Positions 16,243 to 25,620 of a DNA stretch of 39,588 bases are shown one piece after another. Each line of letters opens with the position of its first letter. Position 1 is the first letter of the stretch. The stretch comes from Bacillota bacterium (GTDB taxonomy: Bacteria; Bacillota; Clostridia; Lachnospirales; Lachnospiraceae): assembly GCA_023413555.1 (NCBI GenBank), contig JAEZPG010000087.1:1-39588 (forward strand), given 5' to 3'. Below the pieces are notes generated by a model that saw only the letters and a program-made list of their open reading frames with translations, ran no database searches and was not told the origin of the DNA. Made by a program: the position numbers and the translations under genes.

Positions 16243-18921
16243 ATGAAAAGAAAAAGCCAACAAGTGAAAAACTGGTGGGAACAAGACAAAACGATTTCGT
16301 GGATAATCAGTTATTCACTCATTGCTATAGTTGTCTTAGCAGGCATTTTCTATACCTTTATAAGATTAGATAAATCCCTTATATGGAAACAAGATGGACT
16401 ATATACGTATCTACCATCTCTTGCCTACGGGGGGCATTATATTAGGGAGTTTCTGAAAAATATCCTACAAGGAGATTTTGTTCTTCCTATGTATGATTTT
16501 TCCTATGGAATGGGAATGAACGTATATTCACTGGTCGTAGGCATGTTTACTGATCCTTTTAAATTGATAGCTGTAGTATTTCCTATGAATAAGGTAGAGC
16601 TTGCTTATAACATAGGTGTACTTATGCGTTTGTATTGTATAGGACTTGCTTTCTTGAGTTTCAGTCGTTATAGAAAATGGGACCGAATTAGTTCTCTGAC
16701 TGGAGCAGTCATCTATATGGCAAGTGGGTATGCAATTTTTGCAGGTCTTCGACATCCCCACTTCTTAACAGCGATGGCTATACTGCCTTTATTATTTATT
16801 GGAGTAGAGAAGACATTACAGAAAAAAGGAATACTTCTTGCTATTTTAATTGGGGTATCCATGGCAAATAGCTATTATTTTACTTTTATGATGTCTTTTA
16901 TTATAATAATTTATGCTATAATTCGTTTTTTTGATTTATATAAGGAAAATAGAGTAAAACACTTTAGGAAGTTATTTTTAAGGTATGTAATTAGCTATGT
17001 TATTGGTATAGGTATGGCTGCTTTTGCTTATGTACCGCAAATATTGAATTTTATAGATTCCGTACGGACTGGAGAAGTAATTGCAACGGATTCTTTATTT
17101 TTGTATGATGCCATATATTATGAGAAGTTAATAACAGCTGTGATTACACCATTAAAGTCTGCGGGATACTGGGTTTGGATAGGGGCTCCTGCTATCAGTC
17201 TTTTGGTGATTGCCTATGTACTAATTCAGAGGAAGAAGGAATTTCTCAGTGATAAAATCACCTTTCTGGCGTACACAGTGTTGTTATGTGTTCCATTATT
17301 TTCATATATACTTAGTGGATTTAATTCAATAAGCAATCGTTGGAGTTATGCTTATACTTTTTTTGTAGCAATTCTTGTGGCAAAGTATTTGAAAAGACTG
17401 GATAGACTGTCGAAAAAAGAAAGTATCGCTTTGTTTACTGTCACGGCATTGTATGGACTTATGGTAATTATTAGACATGAGATTTCTAATCAATTTACCT
17501 TGATTGGAGCTGTTATGTTGTGTATTTCTTTGGCTTTGATTTTTCTTTTTAATCATCTTGAGAATATAAAAACCATTTGGTTTCAATATGCTATACTGCT
17601 ACTGGTGATAGGAAATGTTGTTGTCAATGCCCGTTATATTTATTTTAATGGAAATGTTGTAGGTACATTTGCTCAAAGTGGAGAAGGCTTCAAACAGATT
17701 ATAGAATCGCCTTATCAAGCGATGTCCAAAATTGAAGATGATTCCTTTTACCGTGTAGAACAGATAGATCATAGTTTTGCATCTGGCAATCGAGGCTTAG
17801 TACAAGATTTGAATACAACAGCTCAGTATTCTAATATAAATTGCAATAACTATAACAATTACCACGAGAAGTTAGCCAACAATGGTGTAAAGGATATCGT
17901 TATGGTATATGATTTAGACGGAAGAACCATCCTCAATACCTTGGCTTCGGTCAAATACTATGCAGTAAAGAATGGTAAGGAGCAAAATGTCCCATATGGA
18001 TACACTCTGAAAACGAAGACAGGAAAGTATTCCATATATGAAAACCAGTATGCATTACCAATAGGTTACACCTATGATTCGTATTTGTTGGAATCAGAGT
18101 ATAACACGCTTTCTATGCTGGATAAACAGTATGCGATGCTTCAAGGAGCGATTGTTGAAAAAGATATCCAGAAAGTGGAACATTTAGACCTAGCTACAGC
18201 TACAGATACCACCATTCAATTACCAGTCCTTAAAATGGATATGAAAAATGTGTCTATTGATAATAATACTATAAAAGTTACAAGGGATAATGGAAGAATT
18301 GTTCTTTCATTTCATGGTGTACCTAATGCAGAAACGTATGTACTCATTAAGAATCTGAAAGTACTTAATGATACCTATGATAGTAACATAATTGTGAAAT
18401 ACAATGGGTTAAGTAAAACCAACAGGATACAAGGATCCTCAAGAATCTATAAGAGCCAAAAAGAAGATTATTTGACCAATGTTGGAGAGATAAAGGAAGG
18501 GCTGCAAACTATTACGATCCAATTTGCTAAGGCTGGTGAATTCACCTTTGATTCTATATCCTTAGTTTCTCAACCTATGAAAGGTTATGAGGATTCCGTA
18601 TATTCTCTAAAGAAAGAAGCTTTAGAGAATATAATGATTGGACAGGATTTTGTTAGTGGAACTGTAACAGTTGCAGAAAATAGGCTACTTTGTTTTTCTA
18701 TTCCATATCATAAAGGATGGGCACTTACTGTTGATGGAGAAAAAGTAGATTTAATACAGATGAATGGTATGTATATGGGTACTGAGTTGACAAAGGGATA
18801 TCATACAATACATCTAGACTATCATGTCCCAGGGGCAAAACTAGGTTTTATTGTTTCTTTTATATCAGTTTTTTGTATGTTTTTATACAAAAAAAATATA
18901 AGAAAAATAGTGGTAGAGTAG
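16243..18921 (+). CDS. YfhO-family GT-C membrane glycosyltransferase 1
   Basis: An 892-residue membrane protein with an N-terminal hydrophobic region of about 12-13 segments (residues about 18 to 465), a soluble beta-rich part, and a last membrane segment near the C-terminus. The luminal WKQDGLYTYLPSLAY near the N-terminus, SGFNSISNRWSYAY, and the C-terminal CFSIPYHKGW with VDGEKV are typical of YfhO. In Bacillus, YfhO acts with the polyprenyl-phosphate glycosyltransferase CsbB to glycosylate teichoic acid outside the membrane. Here its partner may be the GT2/GtrA pair upstream. GGAGG at 16229-16233 is only three bases from the ATG at 16237, so I prefer the second ATG at 16243. It lies 27 bases after the beta-helix gene, so they are likely co-transcribed. 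Confidence 0.88.
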   Translation: MKRKSQQVKNWWEQDKTISWIISYSLIAIVVLAGIFYTFIRLDKSLIWKQDGLYTYLPSLAYGGHYIREFLKNILQGDFVLPMYDFSYGMGMNVYSLVVGMFTDPFKLIAVVFPMNKVELAYNIGVLMRLYCIGLAFLSFSRYRKWDRISSLTGAVIYMASGYAIFAGLRHPHFLTAMAILPLLFIGVEKTLQKKGILLAILIGVSMANSYYFTFMMSFIIIIYAIIRFFDLYKENRVKHFRKLFLRYVISYVIGIGMAAFAYVPQILNFIDSVRTGEVIATDSLFLYDAIYYEKLITAVITPLKSAGYWVWIGAPAISLLVIAYVLIQRKKEFLSDKITFLAYTVLLCVPLFSYILSGFNSISNRWSYAYTFFVAILVAKYLKRLDRLSKKESIALFTVTALYGLMVIIRHEISNQFTLIGAVMLCISLALIFLFNHLENIKTIWFQYAILLLVIGNVVVNARYIYFNGNVVGTFAQSGEGFKQIIESPYQAMSKIEDDSFYRVEQIDHSFASGNRGLVQDLNTTAQYSNINCNNYNNYHEKLANNGVKDIVMVYDLDGRTILNTLASVKYYAVKNGKEQNVPYGYTLKTKTGKYSIYENQYALPIGYTYDSYLLESEYNTLSMLDKQYAMLQGAIVEKDIQKVEHLDLATATDTTIQLPVLKMDMKNVSIDNNTIKVTRDNGRIVLSFHGVPNAETYVLIKNLKVLNDTYDSNIIVKYNGLSKTNRIQGSSRIYKSQKEDYLTNVGEIKEGLQTITIQFAKAGEFTFDSISLVSQPMKGYEDSVYSLKKEALENIMIGQDFVSGTVTVAENRLLCFSIPYHKGWALTVDGEKVDLIQMNGMYMGTELTKGYHTIHLDYHVPGAKLGFIVSFISVFCMFLYKKNIRKIVVE

Positions 18922-18934
18922 AAATGTATTGATT

Positions 18935-18963
18935 CTTCACGTAAAATGATTATTATATATAAT
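18935..18963 (+). promoter_or_regulatory. Candidate promoter before the amino-sugar operon
   Basis: TTCACG at 18935-18940, a 17-base spacer, and a perfect TATAAT at 18958-18963, in the 99-base gap before rfbB. The -35 is only four of six. I see no terminator in this gap, so read-through from upstream is also possible. Confidence 0.4.
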
Positions 18964-19020
18964 AGGAGTAATATTTTAAGAAAAAATAGAGAGGAAAACA
19001 GGGAAACCTAAGGAAAGTAC

Positions 19021-20100
19021 ATGAAAGTATATTTAGTAACTGGAGGGGCAGGATTTATTGGCTCTAACTTTATTCATTATATGTTTAAAAAGTATAAAGA
19101 CCAGATTAAGATTATTAATGTTGATTGTCTAACTTATGCAGGAAATCTGGAAAATGTGAAGGAATTTGAGGGAAAAGATAATTATGTCTTTTCTAAAACA
19201 GATATTAGAGATTCTAAGGCGATTGAGCGGATATTCTCAGAGAATGACATAGATTATGTGGTGCATTTTGCTGCAGAAAGTCATGTGGATAGAAGTATTA
19301 CAAATCCGGAAATATTTGTTGAAACTAATGTATTAGGAACACAGGTTTTGCTTAATGCAGCTAAGAAAGCTTGGGAAACCAAAGATGGATTTTTAGCTGG
19401 TAAAAAGTATGTTCAGGTTTCCACAGATGAAGTGTATGGCTCCTTAGAGAATATAGAGGACTACTTTTATGAAACTACACCTCTTGATCCCCATAGCCCA
19501 TATTCTGCTAGCAAGGCTTCAGCAGACCTGCTTGTGAAGGCTTATATAGACACATATCACTTTCCAGCCAATATAACAAGATGTAGTAATAACTATGGGC
19601 CATATCAATTCCCAGAGAAGCTGATTCCTCTGATTATTAACAATGCATTAAAAGGAGACAAGCTTCCAATCTATGGAGATGGAAAAAATGTTCGTGACTG
19701 GCTGTATGTAGAGGATCATGCTAAGGCAATTGACCTTGTACTTCATCATGGGATGCCAGGTAACGTATATAATATAGGTGGACATAATGAGAAAGAGAAT
19801 ATAGAGATTGTAAAAATTATAATTAAGACACTTAAGGAGTTACTTCCAGCTGGAGATTCAAGAAAAGAGTATATCAATGACGGATTAATTACGTATATAG
19901 AAGACAGAAAAGGTCATGACAGAAGATATGCCATCGCACCAGATAAGATTAAGAAAGATCTTGGTTGGTATCCAGAAACTTGTTTTGAAGATGGCATTAA
20001 GCGTACTATCTCTTGGTATCTGGAACATATGGACTGGATGGAGCATATTACAAGCGGAAGCTATCAAGAGTACTATGAAAAAATGTATCACATAGAATGA
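19021..20100 (+). CDS. rfbB: dTDP-glucose 4,6-dehydratase
   Basis: A 359-residue extended SDR that converts dTDP-glucose to dTDP-4-keto-6-deoxyglucose using bound NAD. The Rossmann motif TGGAGFIGSN starts at residue 7. HFAAESHVDRSI, VSTDEVYGS with the catalytic Asp-Glu pair, and SPYSASKAS with Tyr161/Lys165 follow. SNNYGPYQFPEKLIP is a hallmark of RmlB/RfbB. A ribosome site AAGGA lies six bases upstream. It is followed after 20 bases by the thymidylyltransferase. RmlC and RmlD are absent, so the keto sugar is not heading to rhamnose within this locus; the WecE-like gene downstream is the likely user. Confidence 0.96.
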   Translation: MKVYLVTGGAGFIGSNFIHYMFKKYKDQIKIINVDCLTYAGNLENVKEFEGKDNYVFSKTDIRDSKAIERIFSENDIDYVVHFAAESHVDRSITNPEIFVETNVLGTQVLLNAAKKAWETKDGFLAGKKYVQVSTDEVYGSLENIEDYFYETTPLDPHSPYSASKASADLLVKAYIDTYHFPANITRCSNNYGPYQFPEKLIPLIINNALKGDKLPIYGDGKNVRDWLYVEDHAKAIDLVLHHGMPGNVYNIGGHNEKENIEIVKIIIKTLKELLPAGDSRKEYINDGLITYIEDRKGHDRRYAIAPDKIKKDLGWYPETCFEDGIKRTISWYLEHMDWMEHITSGSYQEYYEKMYHIE

Positions 20101-20120
20101 ATAGTTTGGAGGAATGAAGG

Positions 20121-20993
20121 ATGAAAGGGATTATTTTAGCCGGGGGCTCTGGTACGAGACTCTATCCTTTGACGGTAGCAATCTCGAAACAAATCATGCC
20201 AATCTATGATAAGCCTATGATTTATTATCCATTGTCTACCCTAATGTTAGCTAAAATAAAAGATATTTTAATTATATCTACAGAAAGGGATGTCGCCATC
20301 TTTGAAGATTTATTAGGAGATGGATCTCAGCTTGGTCTAAGTATTAGCTATGCGGTACAAAAAGAGCCTAATGGATTAGCAGAGGCCTTTATTATAGGGG
20401 AAAAATTCATAGGGAAAGACAGAGTAGCCTTGGTATTGGGAGATAATATCTTCTATGGACGAGGTTTTTCAAGTGTCCTTGAGGATGCAACCTCTAGGGA
20501 AAAGGGTGCTACAATTTTTGGGTATTATGTTAATAATCCACGTGAGTATGGTGTCGTGGATTTTGATGAATACGGGAAAGCAGTATCTATTGAGGAAAAA
20601 CCGGAAAATCCAAAGACAAATTATGCTGTACCAGGATTATATTTCTATGACAATAATGTAATTAATGTTGCAAAAACTATTAAACCTTCCTCTCGTGGAG
20701 AATTAGAAATTACTAGTGTAAATAATTATTATCTAGAGAATAATCTTCTTCATGTAGAATTGCTAGGACGTGGAATGGCATGGCTTGACACAGGGTCTCA
20801 TGATTCTTTATTAAAAGCCAGTGAATTCGTCTCTTCCATTCAGAATAGACAGGGATTATATATATCCTGTGTGGAAGAAATTGCTTATAAAAAAGGATTT
20901 ATCGATAAAGAGCAATTATTAAAGTTAGCTGAACCACTACTAAAGACTGAATACGGCAGATATCTACAGCGAATCGCTATAGGTGTAAGGTAG
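20121..20993 (+). CDS. rfbA: Glucose-1-phosphate thymidylyltransferase
   Basis: A 290-residue nucleotidyltransferase joining dTTP and glucose-1-phosphate to give dTDP-glucose. Signatures are the N-terminal LAGGSGTRLYPLT, KQIMPIYDKPMIYYPL, GLAEAF, LGDNIFYG, EEKPENPKT and a terminal RGMAWLDTG. The length and motif order are normal for RmlA/RfbA. GGAGGAATGAAGG directly precedes the ATG. It works one step before rfbB, and both serve the aminotransferase that follows. Confidence 0.96.
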   Translation: MKGIILAGGSGTRLYPLTVAISKQIMPIYDKPMIYYPLSTLMLAKIKDILIISTERDVAIFEDLLGDGSQLGLSISYAVQKEPNGLAEAFIIGEKFIGKDRVALVLGDNIFYGRGFSSVLEDATSREKGATIFGYYVNNPREYGVVDFDEYGKAVSIEEKPENPKTNYAVPGLYFYDNNVINVAKTIKPSSRGELEITSVNNYYLENNLLHVELLGRGMAWLDTGSHDSLLKASEFVSSIQNRQGLYISCVEEIAYKKGFIDKEQLLKLAEPLLKTEYGRYLQRIAIGVR

Positions 20994-21047
20994 TAGGAAT
21001 TAAGTTAAGTGATTTTATAATAAATGAAGTAAAAAGGAGAAAAGTAA

Positions 21048-22172
21048 ATGGTACGATTCAATAAGGCATCAATTACAGACTTGGAGAAAAAGTATGTTAT
21101 TGATGCAATGGGAGACAATATATTATCGGGTGATGGTAAATATACAATGCGTGTATATGAACAATTTAAAGAAAGATTTGGAATACATAAGATGCTGTTG
21201 ACTACTTCAGGTACAACAGCACTTGAAATGGCGTCTATCTTAATTGATTTATCTCCTGGAGATGAAATTATTGTTCCTTCATTTACTTTTTCTTCTACGG
21301 TAAATGCTTTTCTACTGCGAGGTGCAAAACCTGTATTCTGCGACATTCGTAAAGATACGATGAATATAGATGAAACACTGATTGAGGACTTAATTACTGA
21401 CAAAACAAAAGCTATTTATGCTGTGGATTATGCAGGTGTTCCATGTGATATGGATATAATTAATGAAATAGCAGAACGTCATGGTTTATTTGTAATAGAG
21501 GATTCGGCTCAAGCTGTAGGATCTACGTATAAAGGGAAATATGCCGGTACATTAACAGAGTTTGGATGTTATAGTTTTCACGAAACCAAAAACTTCATTA
21601 TGGGCGAAGGAGGAGCTATCGTTATCAATGAAGAGAAATATATGGATCGTGCAGAGATTATTAGAGAAAAAGGGACTAATCGTCGGCAACTTCTAAAAGG
21701 GTTTGTTGATAAGTATACTTGGCACGATATAGGATCCTCCTTTTTACCTTCAGATATCTTGGCCGCTATTTTATCGGCCCAAATGGATAGATATGATGAG
21801 ATTAAATCAAAGCGCATGAATATTTGGAATGTATATCATGAAGGACTACAGGAACTGGAGAAGCAAGGGAAACTAGTAAGACAGTTTGTCCCAGATTATG
21901 TTACACATAATGCACATATGTATAACATTTTATTGCCATCTTCTGAAATAAGGACAAATTTAACTCTTAAATTAAAAGAGCAGGGCATTGTAGCACCGAT
22001 TTGCTATGTTCCTCTGCATTCTGCTCCTATGGGATTAAAGTTAGGGTATAAAGCTGAAATGTTACCTGTAACAGAAGATTACGGACAGAGGGTATTACGT
22101 CTGCCTCTACATGCTGGGCTATCAACGGAAGATGCGTGGACCGTAATTAATGCAATTACGGATATTCTTTAG
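21048..22172 (+). CDS. wecE: dTDP-4-amino-4,6-dideoxygalactose transaminase (WecE-like)
   Basis: A 374-residue PLP-dependent DegT/DnrJ/EryC1/StrS aminotransferase that should transfer an amino group from glutamate to dTDP-4-keto-6-deoxyglucose. It aligns by eye with Escherichia coli WecE over its full length: SGDGKYT near 28, LLTTSGTTALEMA, PGDEIIVPSFTF, MNIDETLIE, Asp152 in VIEDSAQA, and the PLP lysine Lys181 in SFHETKN. Then EIIREKGTNR, VDKYTWHDIGSS and HNAHMYNI follow. The FHETKN and IREKGTNR blocks separate WecE from QdtB/PseC-type relatives, supporting a galacto-configured product. It begins 54 bases after rfbA with an AAAAGGAG site. The WecD-like acyltransferase lies 8 kb downstream in the same direction. 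Confidence 0.9.
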   Translation: MVRFNKASITDLEKKYVIDAMGDNILSGDGKYTMRVYEQFKERFGIHKMLLTTSGTTALEMASILIDLSPGDEIIVPSFTFSSTVNAFLLRGAKPVFCDIRKDTMNIDETLIEDLITDKTKAIYAVDYAGVPCDMDIINEIAERHGLFVIEDSAQAVGSTYKGKYAGTLTEFGCYSFHETKNFIMGEGGAIVINEEKYMDRAEIIREKGTNRRQLLKGFVDKYTWHDIGSSFLPSDILAAILSAQMDRYDEIKSKRMNIWNVYHEGLQELEKQGKLVRQFVPDYVTHNAHMYNILLPSSEIRTNLTLKLKEQGIVAPICYVPLHSAPMGLKLGYKAEMLPVTEDYGQRVLRLPLHAGLSTEDAWTVINAITDIL

Positions 22173-22181
22173 GTGGAAGTT

Positions 22182-22541
22182 ATGAAAAAAGTTCAAAAAA
22201 AATGGATTCTTGTAATGCAAATGATGGTTATGGTATACTCTTTTGTTGGAGTACTGGCCAAAATAGCATCTAAATATATGCATAAGACAGGAATCTTTTC
22301 CTATCAGTTTATTGGAATTGTATTTGCTATGTTTTTTATTTTGGGTATTTATGCGATTTTTTGGCAACTAGTATTGAAACATATGCAATTATCCATAGCA
22401 TATGCAAACAAAGGTTTTTGTTTGTTTTGGACATTACTATGGTCAGTTCTCTTTTTTGCCGAGAAAGTAACCTGGTCGAATGTTCTTGGCATAGTAATTA
22501 TTATAGGTGGAATAATGGTGGTGACTAGTAGTGATGAATAA
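22182..22541 (+). CDS. Small EamA/ArnE-like membrane transporter subunit 1
   Basis: A 119-residue protein with about four transmembrane segments (near 8-27, 40-62, 74-92 and 97-114). It has the half-size EamA/SMR pattern: SYQFIGIVFAM, then AYANKGF and a final NVLGIVIIIGGIMV helix. ArnE/ArnF of the Ara4N pathway are two such half-size proteins acting together to flip undecaprenyl-phosphate-linked amino sugar. GTG at 22173 overlaps the previous stop codon, but AGGTGG there is spaced well for the ATG at 22182. Its end overlaps the next small gene. The role is inferred from size, topology and partners; general drug or metabolite SMR transport remains possible. Confidence 0.75.
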   Translation: MKKVQKKWILVMQMMVMVYSFVGVLAKIASKYMHKTGIFSYQFIGIVFAMFFILGIYAIFWQLVLKHMQLSIAYANKGFCLFWTLLWSVLFFAEKVTWSNVLGIVIIIGGIMVVTSSDE

Positions 22542-22869
22542 ATATGCACTATTAATGGTTTTTTCGGCTTTTATAGCAGCAGTATCACAAATGTTGCTGA
22601 AGAGGAGTGCTTTAAAAAAATACAAGAATATTATTTTGGAATACTTTAATCCCCATGTGATTGTAGGATATGGGCTATTGGTAGCAACGTTATTTATTAA
22701 TATAGTGGCTTATACCGGTATTGAATATAAGCTAGGAGCTATATTGGCAACAACGAGCTACTTATTTGTAATGATATTTGGAAAAATATTTTTTAATGAG
22801 AAGATTACCATAAAAAAAGTTGTAGGAATTAGCCTTATCATATTAGGAATAGTGGTATTTAATTTTTGA
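22534..22869 (+). CDS. Small EamA/ArnF-like membrane transporter subunit 2
   Basis: A 111-residue partner of the preceding gene, also with about four membrane segments. It opens YALLMVFSAFIAAVSQMLLKRSA, a typical first SMR/EamA helix with a loop lysine. It ends with FFNEKITIKKVVGISLIILGIVVF, the conserved EamA last-helix pattern. It overlaps the upstream gene by eight bases, implying equal or coupled synthesis, as expected for a heterodimer. A GTG three bases earlier is an alternative start. With the downstream YfhO and the ArnC-like GT2 it would complete a lipid-linked sugar export route. The function is inferred. Confidence 0.75.
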   Translation: MNKYALLMVFSAFIAAVSQMLLKRSALKKYKNIILEYFNPHVIVGYGLLVATLFINIVAYTGIEYKLGAILATTSYLFVMIFGKIFFNEKITIKKVVGISLIILGIVVFNF

Positions 22870-22899
22870 TGATTATAAATAAGCAGTAAGGAGTCATTA

Positions 22900-25620
22900 A
22901 TGGAAACAGTATGTAGTAAAAAAAGAATAATGGGATATGTAGGTAGACATAAAAAGTTCTTCCTATTCTTACTATATAGCCTGTTGTTCTTTGTTCTTTT
23001 GCCCTTGATTTTTTTCCCGTTTATTAAAGAGAATAGGTCTTTTGTCTGGAAAAATGATGGTCTAGGATTATATATACCTAATTTATATTCTTTATATAAT
23101 AATATTATAGAAACAATAAAAACATTTATCCATACTGGTAATTTTGCTTTACCAATGTTTGACTTTTCTGTAGGATTAGGGAATGATATCTTGCCAACTT
23201 ATTTTACAGGTATTCTTGAGTACTTGGGCATATTAGGGGGAAGAACTAATGTTGAAACAGTATATAATATTATAATTATTATTAGATTATATATTGCAGG
23301 CTTATCTTTTATGTTATTATGTAAATATATGAAACGAAAGTGGTTACCAAGTTTGTTGGCAAGCTATGTATATATATTTTCGGGATTTAGTCTGTTTTAT
23401 GGAGTAAGACATCCTGCTTTTCTCTTTCCACTAGTTGTATTGCCACTATTAATAATTACAATGGATTTGGTTATAAAGAAGAAAAACCCTGTACCATTTA
23501 TCATATTGGTAGCTGTATCTTTATGGAAAGATTACTATTTTCTTTATATGAACACATTATTATTGGCAGTTTATTTCTTTATAAGATTTTTTTCATTATG
23601 TACAAAGGATCGTTGGAAGAATTTTATTACAACGGCAACTAGGGTGATTGGTTATTACTTAATTGGTTGTGCTATCGCAATGGTATCTTTTCTTCCTAAA
23701 ATTATTCGTTTTGGTGTATCAGGGAGAAATAATGCAACGATAGAATCGGGAAGCTTATTAACATATGGTCCTAAATGGATTTTTGAATTAATAGCAAGAC
23801 TGTTTTCGCCTTATACAACATCTGGATATACGAAATATTATATGCTTTATTCTGTAGCAAGTATTGGTTTTCTTGCAATCGTAATCCTTTTTATGAAAAA
23901 GGGCAAAGAGTATAAATCAGTAAAGAAAGGCGTTATTGTTCTTAGTTTATTTCTTATATTCCCATTTGTTGCTTTTGTTTTTAGTGGTTTCAACTCCTTG
24001 GTAAATAGATGGTCTTATGCGTACGTTCTAATTGTAGCATATGTGATTGCGTTAATACTTCCAGAAATGAAGGAATTGTCTAAGAAGGAAATGGTGGTTT
24101 TATCTGTGTCAACCACAGTATTTATTGCCATCTGTTTATTGGTTCCTGGGGTAAGAGATACTTCTACGATTACTGGTTCTATATTCATGGTTTTTACAAC
24201 AGGAGTCATTTGTTGCTTGAATATTTTTAAATTAAATAAAAGGAAATATCTGTTTACAACATGTATGTTAGGTATTGTCTTATTGAATCTTGTTGTATTC
24301 AGTTACTTCATATATGATAATTCTCAGGGGAGGTTTGTTAATGAATTTGTATCCTCTGATAAAGTTTTGGCTAAAGAACAAAATGCTTTAGGGAAATATA
24401 CTAAATATATTAAAGACAAATCCTTTTATAGGACAGAGTTTTATAAGAACGCCCAACACTTAGCAGGAAGTTCCAAGGTGATTGATTATTATGGAACAGC
24501 CCAATATGATTCTACAATTAATGGAAACATTATTGATTATTTTCTAGATATGGAGTGTACGGGATTATTAACAACAAATAATATCTACGATTTTAATAGT
24601 AGATCTTATTTGGAAGCTTTAGCATCTGTAAAGTATTATTTAACTTCAAAGAATAAGTTGGAATATGTTCCGTATGGATTCGAGAGATACAGAGGCAAAA
24701 AGAATGTAGTCATTTATCAGAATGAAAATGCATTACCATTAGGGTATACCTATGATTCCTATCTTAACTATGATGAATATATGTCATTAAATTCTGTAAA
24801 AAAACAGCAGGCCTTATTACAATCAATCGTACTACAAGAAGAGGTTCAGAGCGTTAAGCAGAGTAAAGTGGAAGATTTGATTTTTGATGATGTAAACAAA
24901 GACTATAGAGTAATACCAATCAATGCTAAGTGGTCGAATAATATGATTGAAGCAACAGAAGATGGTGCAGAGGTAGTTTTACTATTTGACCCAACAGAAC
25001 AATCAGAAACCTATGTTAGGTTAACAGGCTTTTCTATAGATGAAGTTTCTGATAACTCTATGACCATAAAGGTTGAAGGTAGCGATGCATCAAAAAACTT
25101 TTGGGCATTGTCTTCCAAAGATAAGTATAGTGGTGATAGAAAGAACTATTTAGTGAATATTGGGTATAGTGAGATAGGAAAATCATATTGTAAAATAATA
25201 CTTCCTAAAAAGGGTAAGTATTATTTTGATAGTATAGAAATAATAGCTCAACCAACGTCTAAGCTATCTACTTATGTGGATGCTCTTTCTAATGAAGCAT
25301 TACAAGGTGTTAGTATAGAGAATAATAAAATTACAGGAAGAATAGAAACCAAAGAAGATAAAATGTTATGTTTCAGTATTCCTTATAGTACTGGATGGAA
25401 GGCATATGTAAATGGTGAAGAAGTAGAAGTTATAAAGGCTAACACTATGTATATGGCAATACCTTTGTCGGCTGGAAAAAGTAGAGTTACATTATGTTAT
25501 GTATCACCTGGTTTAAAAGCTGGAATGATAGTATCTATTTGTGGTATTATATTGTTGTTACTTGTAATTATTGTTCAAATAAGGAAATATAGAGTGAGTA
25601 AAAGAACAGGGGTAAATTAA
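22900..25620 (+). CDS. YfhO-family GT-C membrane glycosyltransferase 2
   Basis: A 906-residue paralogue of the product of 16243-18921. It has about 12 N-terminal membrane segments, WKNDGLGLYIPNLY after the first, FSGFSLFYGVRHPAF, SGFNSLVNRWSYAY near 370, and a C-terminal CFSIPYSTGWKAYVNGEE with a final membrane helix. Members of this family move a sugar from polyprenyl phosphate to a wall polymer on the outer side. AAGGAG lies seven bases before the ATG. It directly follows the two small EamA genes, and its stop codon abuts the next start with no gap. Its sugar may therefore be the amino sugar made by rfbA, rfbB and wecE, but this is not proven by the sequence. Confidence 0.88.
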   Translation: METVCSKKRIMGYVGRHKKFFLFLLYSLLFFVLLPLIFFPFIKENRSFVWKNDGLGLYIPNLYSLYNNIIETIKTFIHTGNFALPMFDFSVGLGNDILPTYFTGILEYLGILGGRTNVETVYNIIIIIRLYIAGLSFMLLCKYMKRKWLPSLLASYVYIFSGFSLFYGVRHPAFLFPLVVLPLLIITMDLVIKKKNPVPFIILVAVSLWKDYYFLYMNTLLLAVYFFIRFFSLCTKDRWKNFITTATRVIGYYLIGCAIAMVSFLPKIIRFGVSGRNNATIESGSLLTYGPKWIFELIARLFSPYTTSGYTKYYMLYSVASIGFLAIVILFMKKGKEYKSVKKGVIVLSLFLIFPFVAFVFSGFNSLVNRWSYAYVLIVAYVIALILPEMKELSKKEMVVLSVSTTVFIAICLLVPGVRDTSTITGSIFMVFTTGVICCLNIFKLNKRKYLFTTCMLGIVLLNLVVFSYFIYDNSQGRFVNEFVSSDKVLAKEQNALGKYTKYIKDKSFYRTEFYKNAQHLAGSSKVIDYYGTAQYDSTINGNIIDYFLDMECTGLLTTNNIYDFNSRSYLEALASVKYYLTSKNKLEYVPYGFERYRGKKNVVIYQNENALPLGYTYDSYLNYDEYMSLNSVKKQQALLQSIVLQEEVQSVKQSKVEDLIFDDVNKDYRVIPINAKWSNNMIEATEDGAEVVLLFDPTEQSETYVRLTGFSIDEVSDNSMTIKVEGSDASKNFWALSSKDKYSGDRKNYLVNIGYSEIGKSYCKIILPKKGKYYFDSIEIIAQPTSKLSTYVDALSNEALQGVSIENNKITGRIETKEDKMLCFSIPYSTGWKAYVNGEEVEVIKANTMYMAIPLSAGKSRVTLCYVSPGLKAGMIVSICGIILLLLVIIVQIRKYRVSKRTGVN

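Noticed and set aside
19021..22172. dTDP-rhamnose pathway
   Set aside because: RfbA and RfbB are present but RmlC and RmlD are not, and a WecE-like aminotransferase follows.
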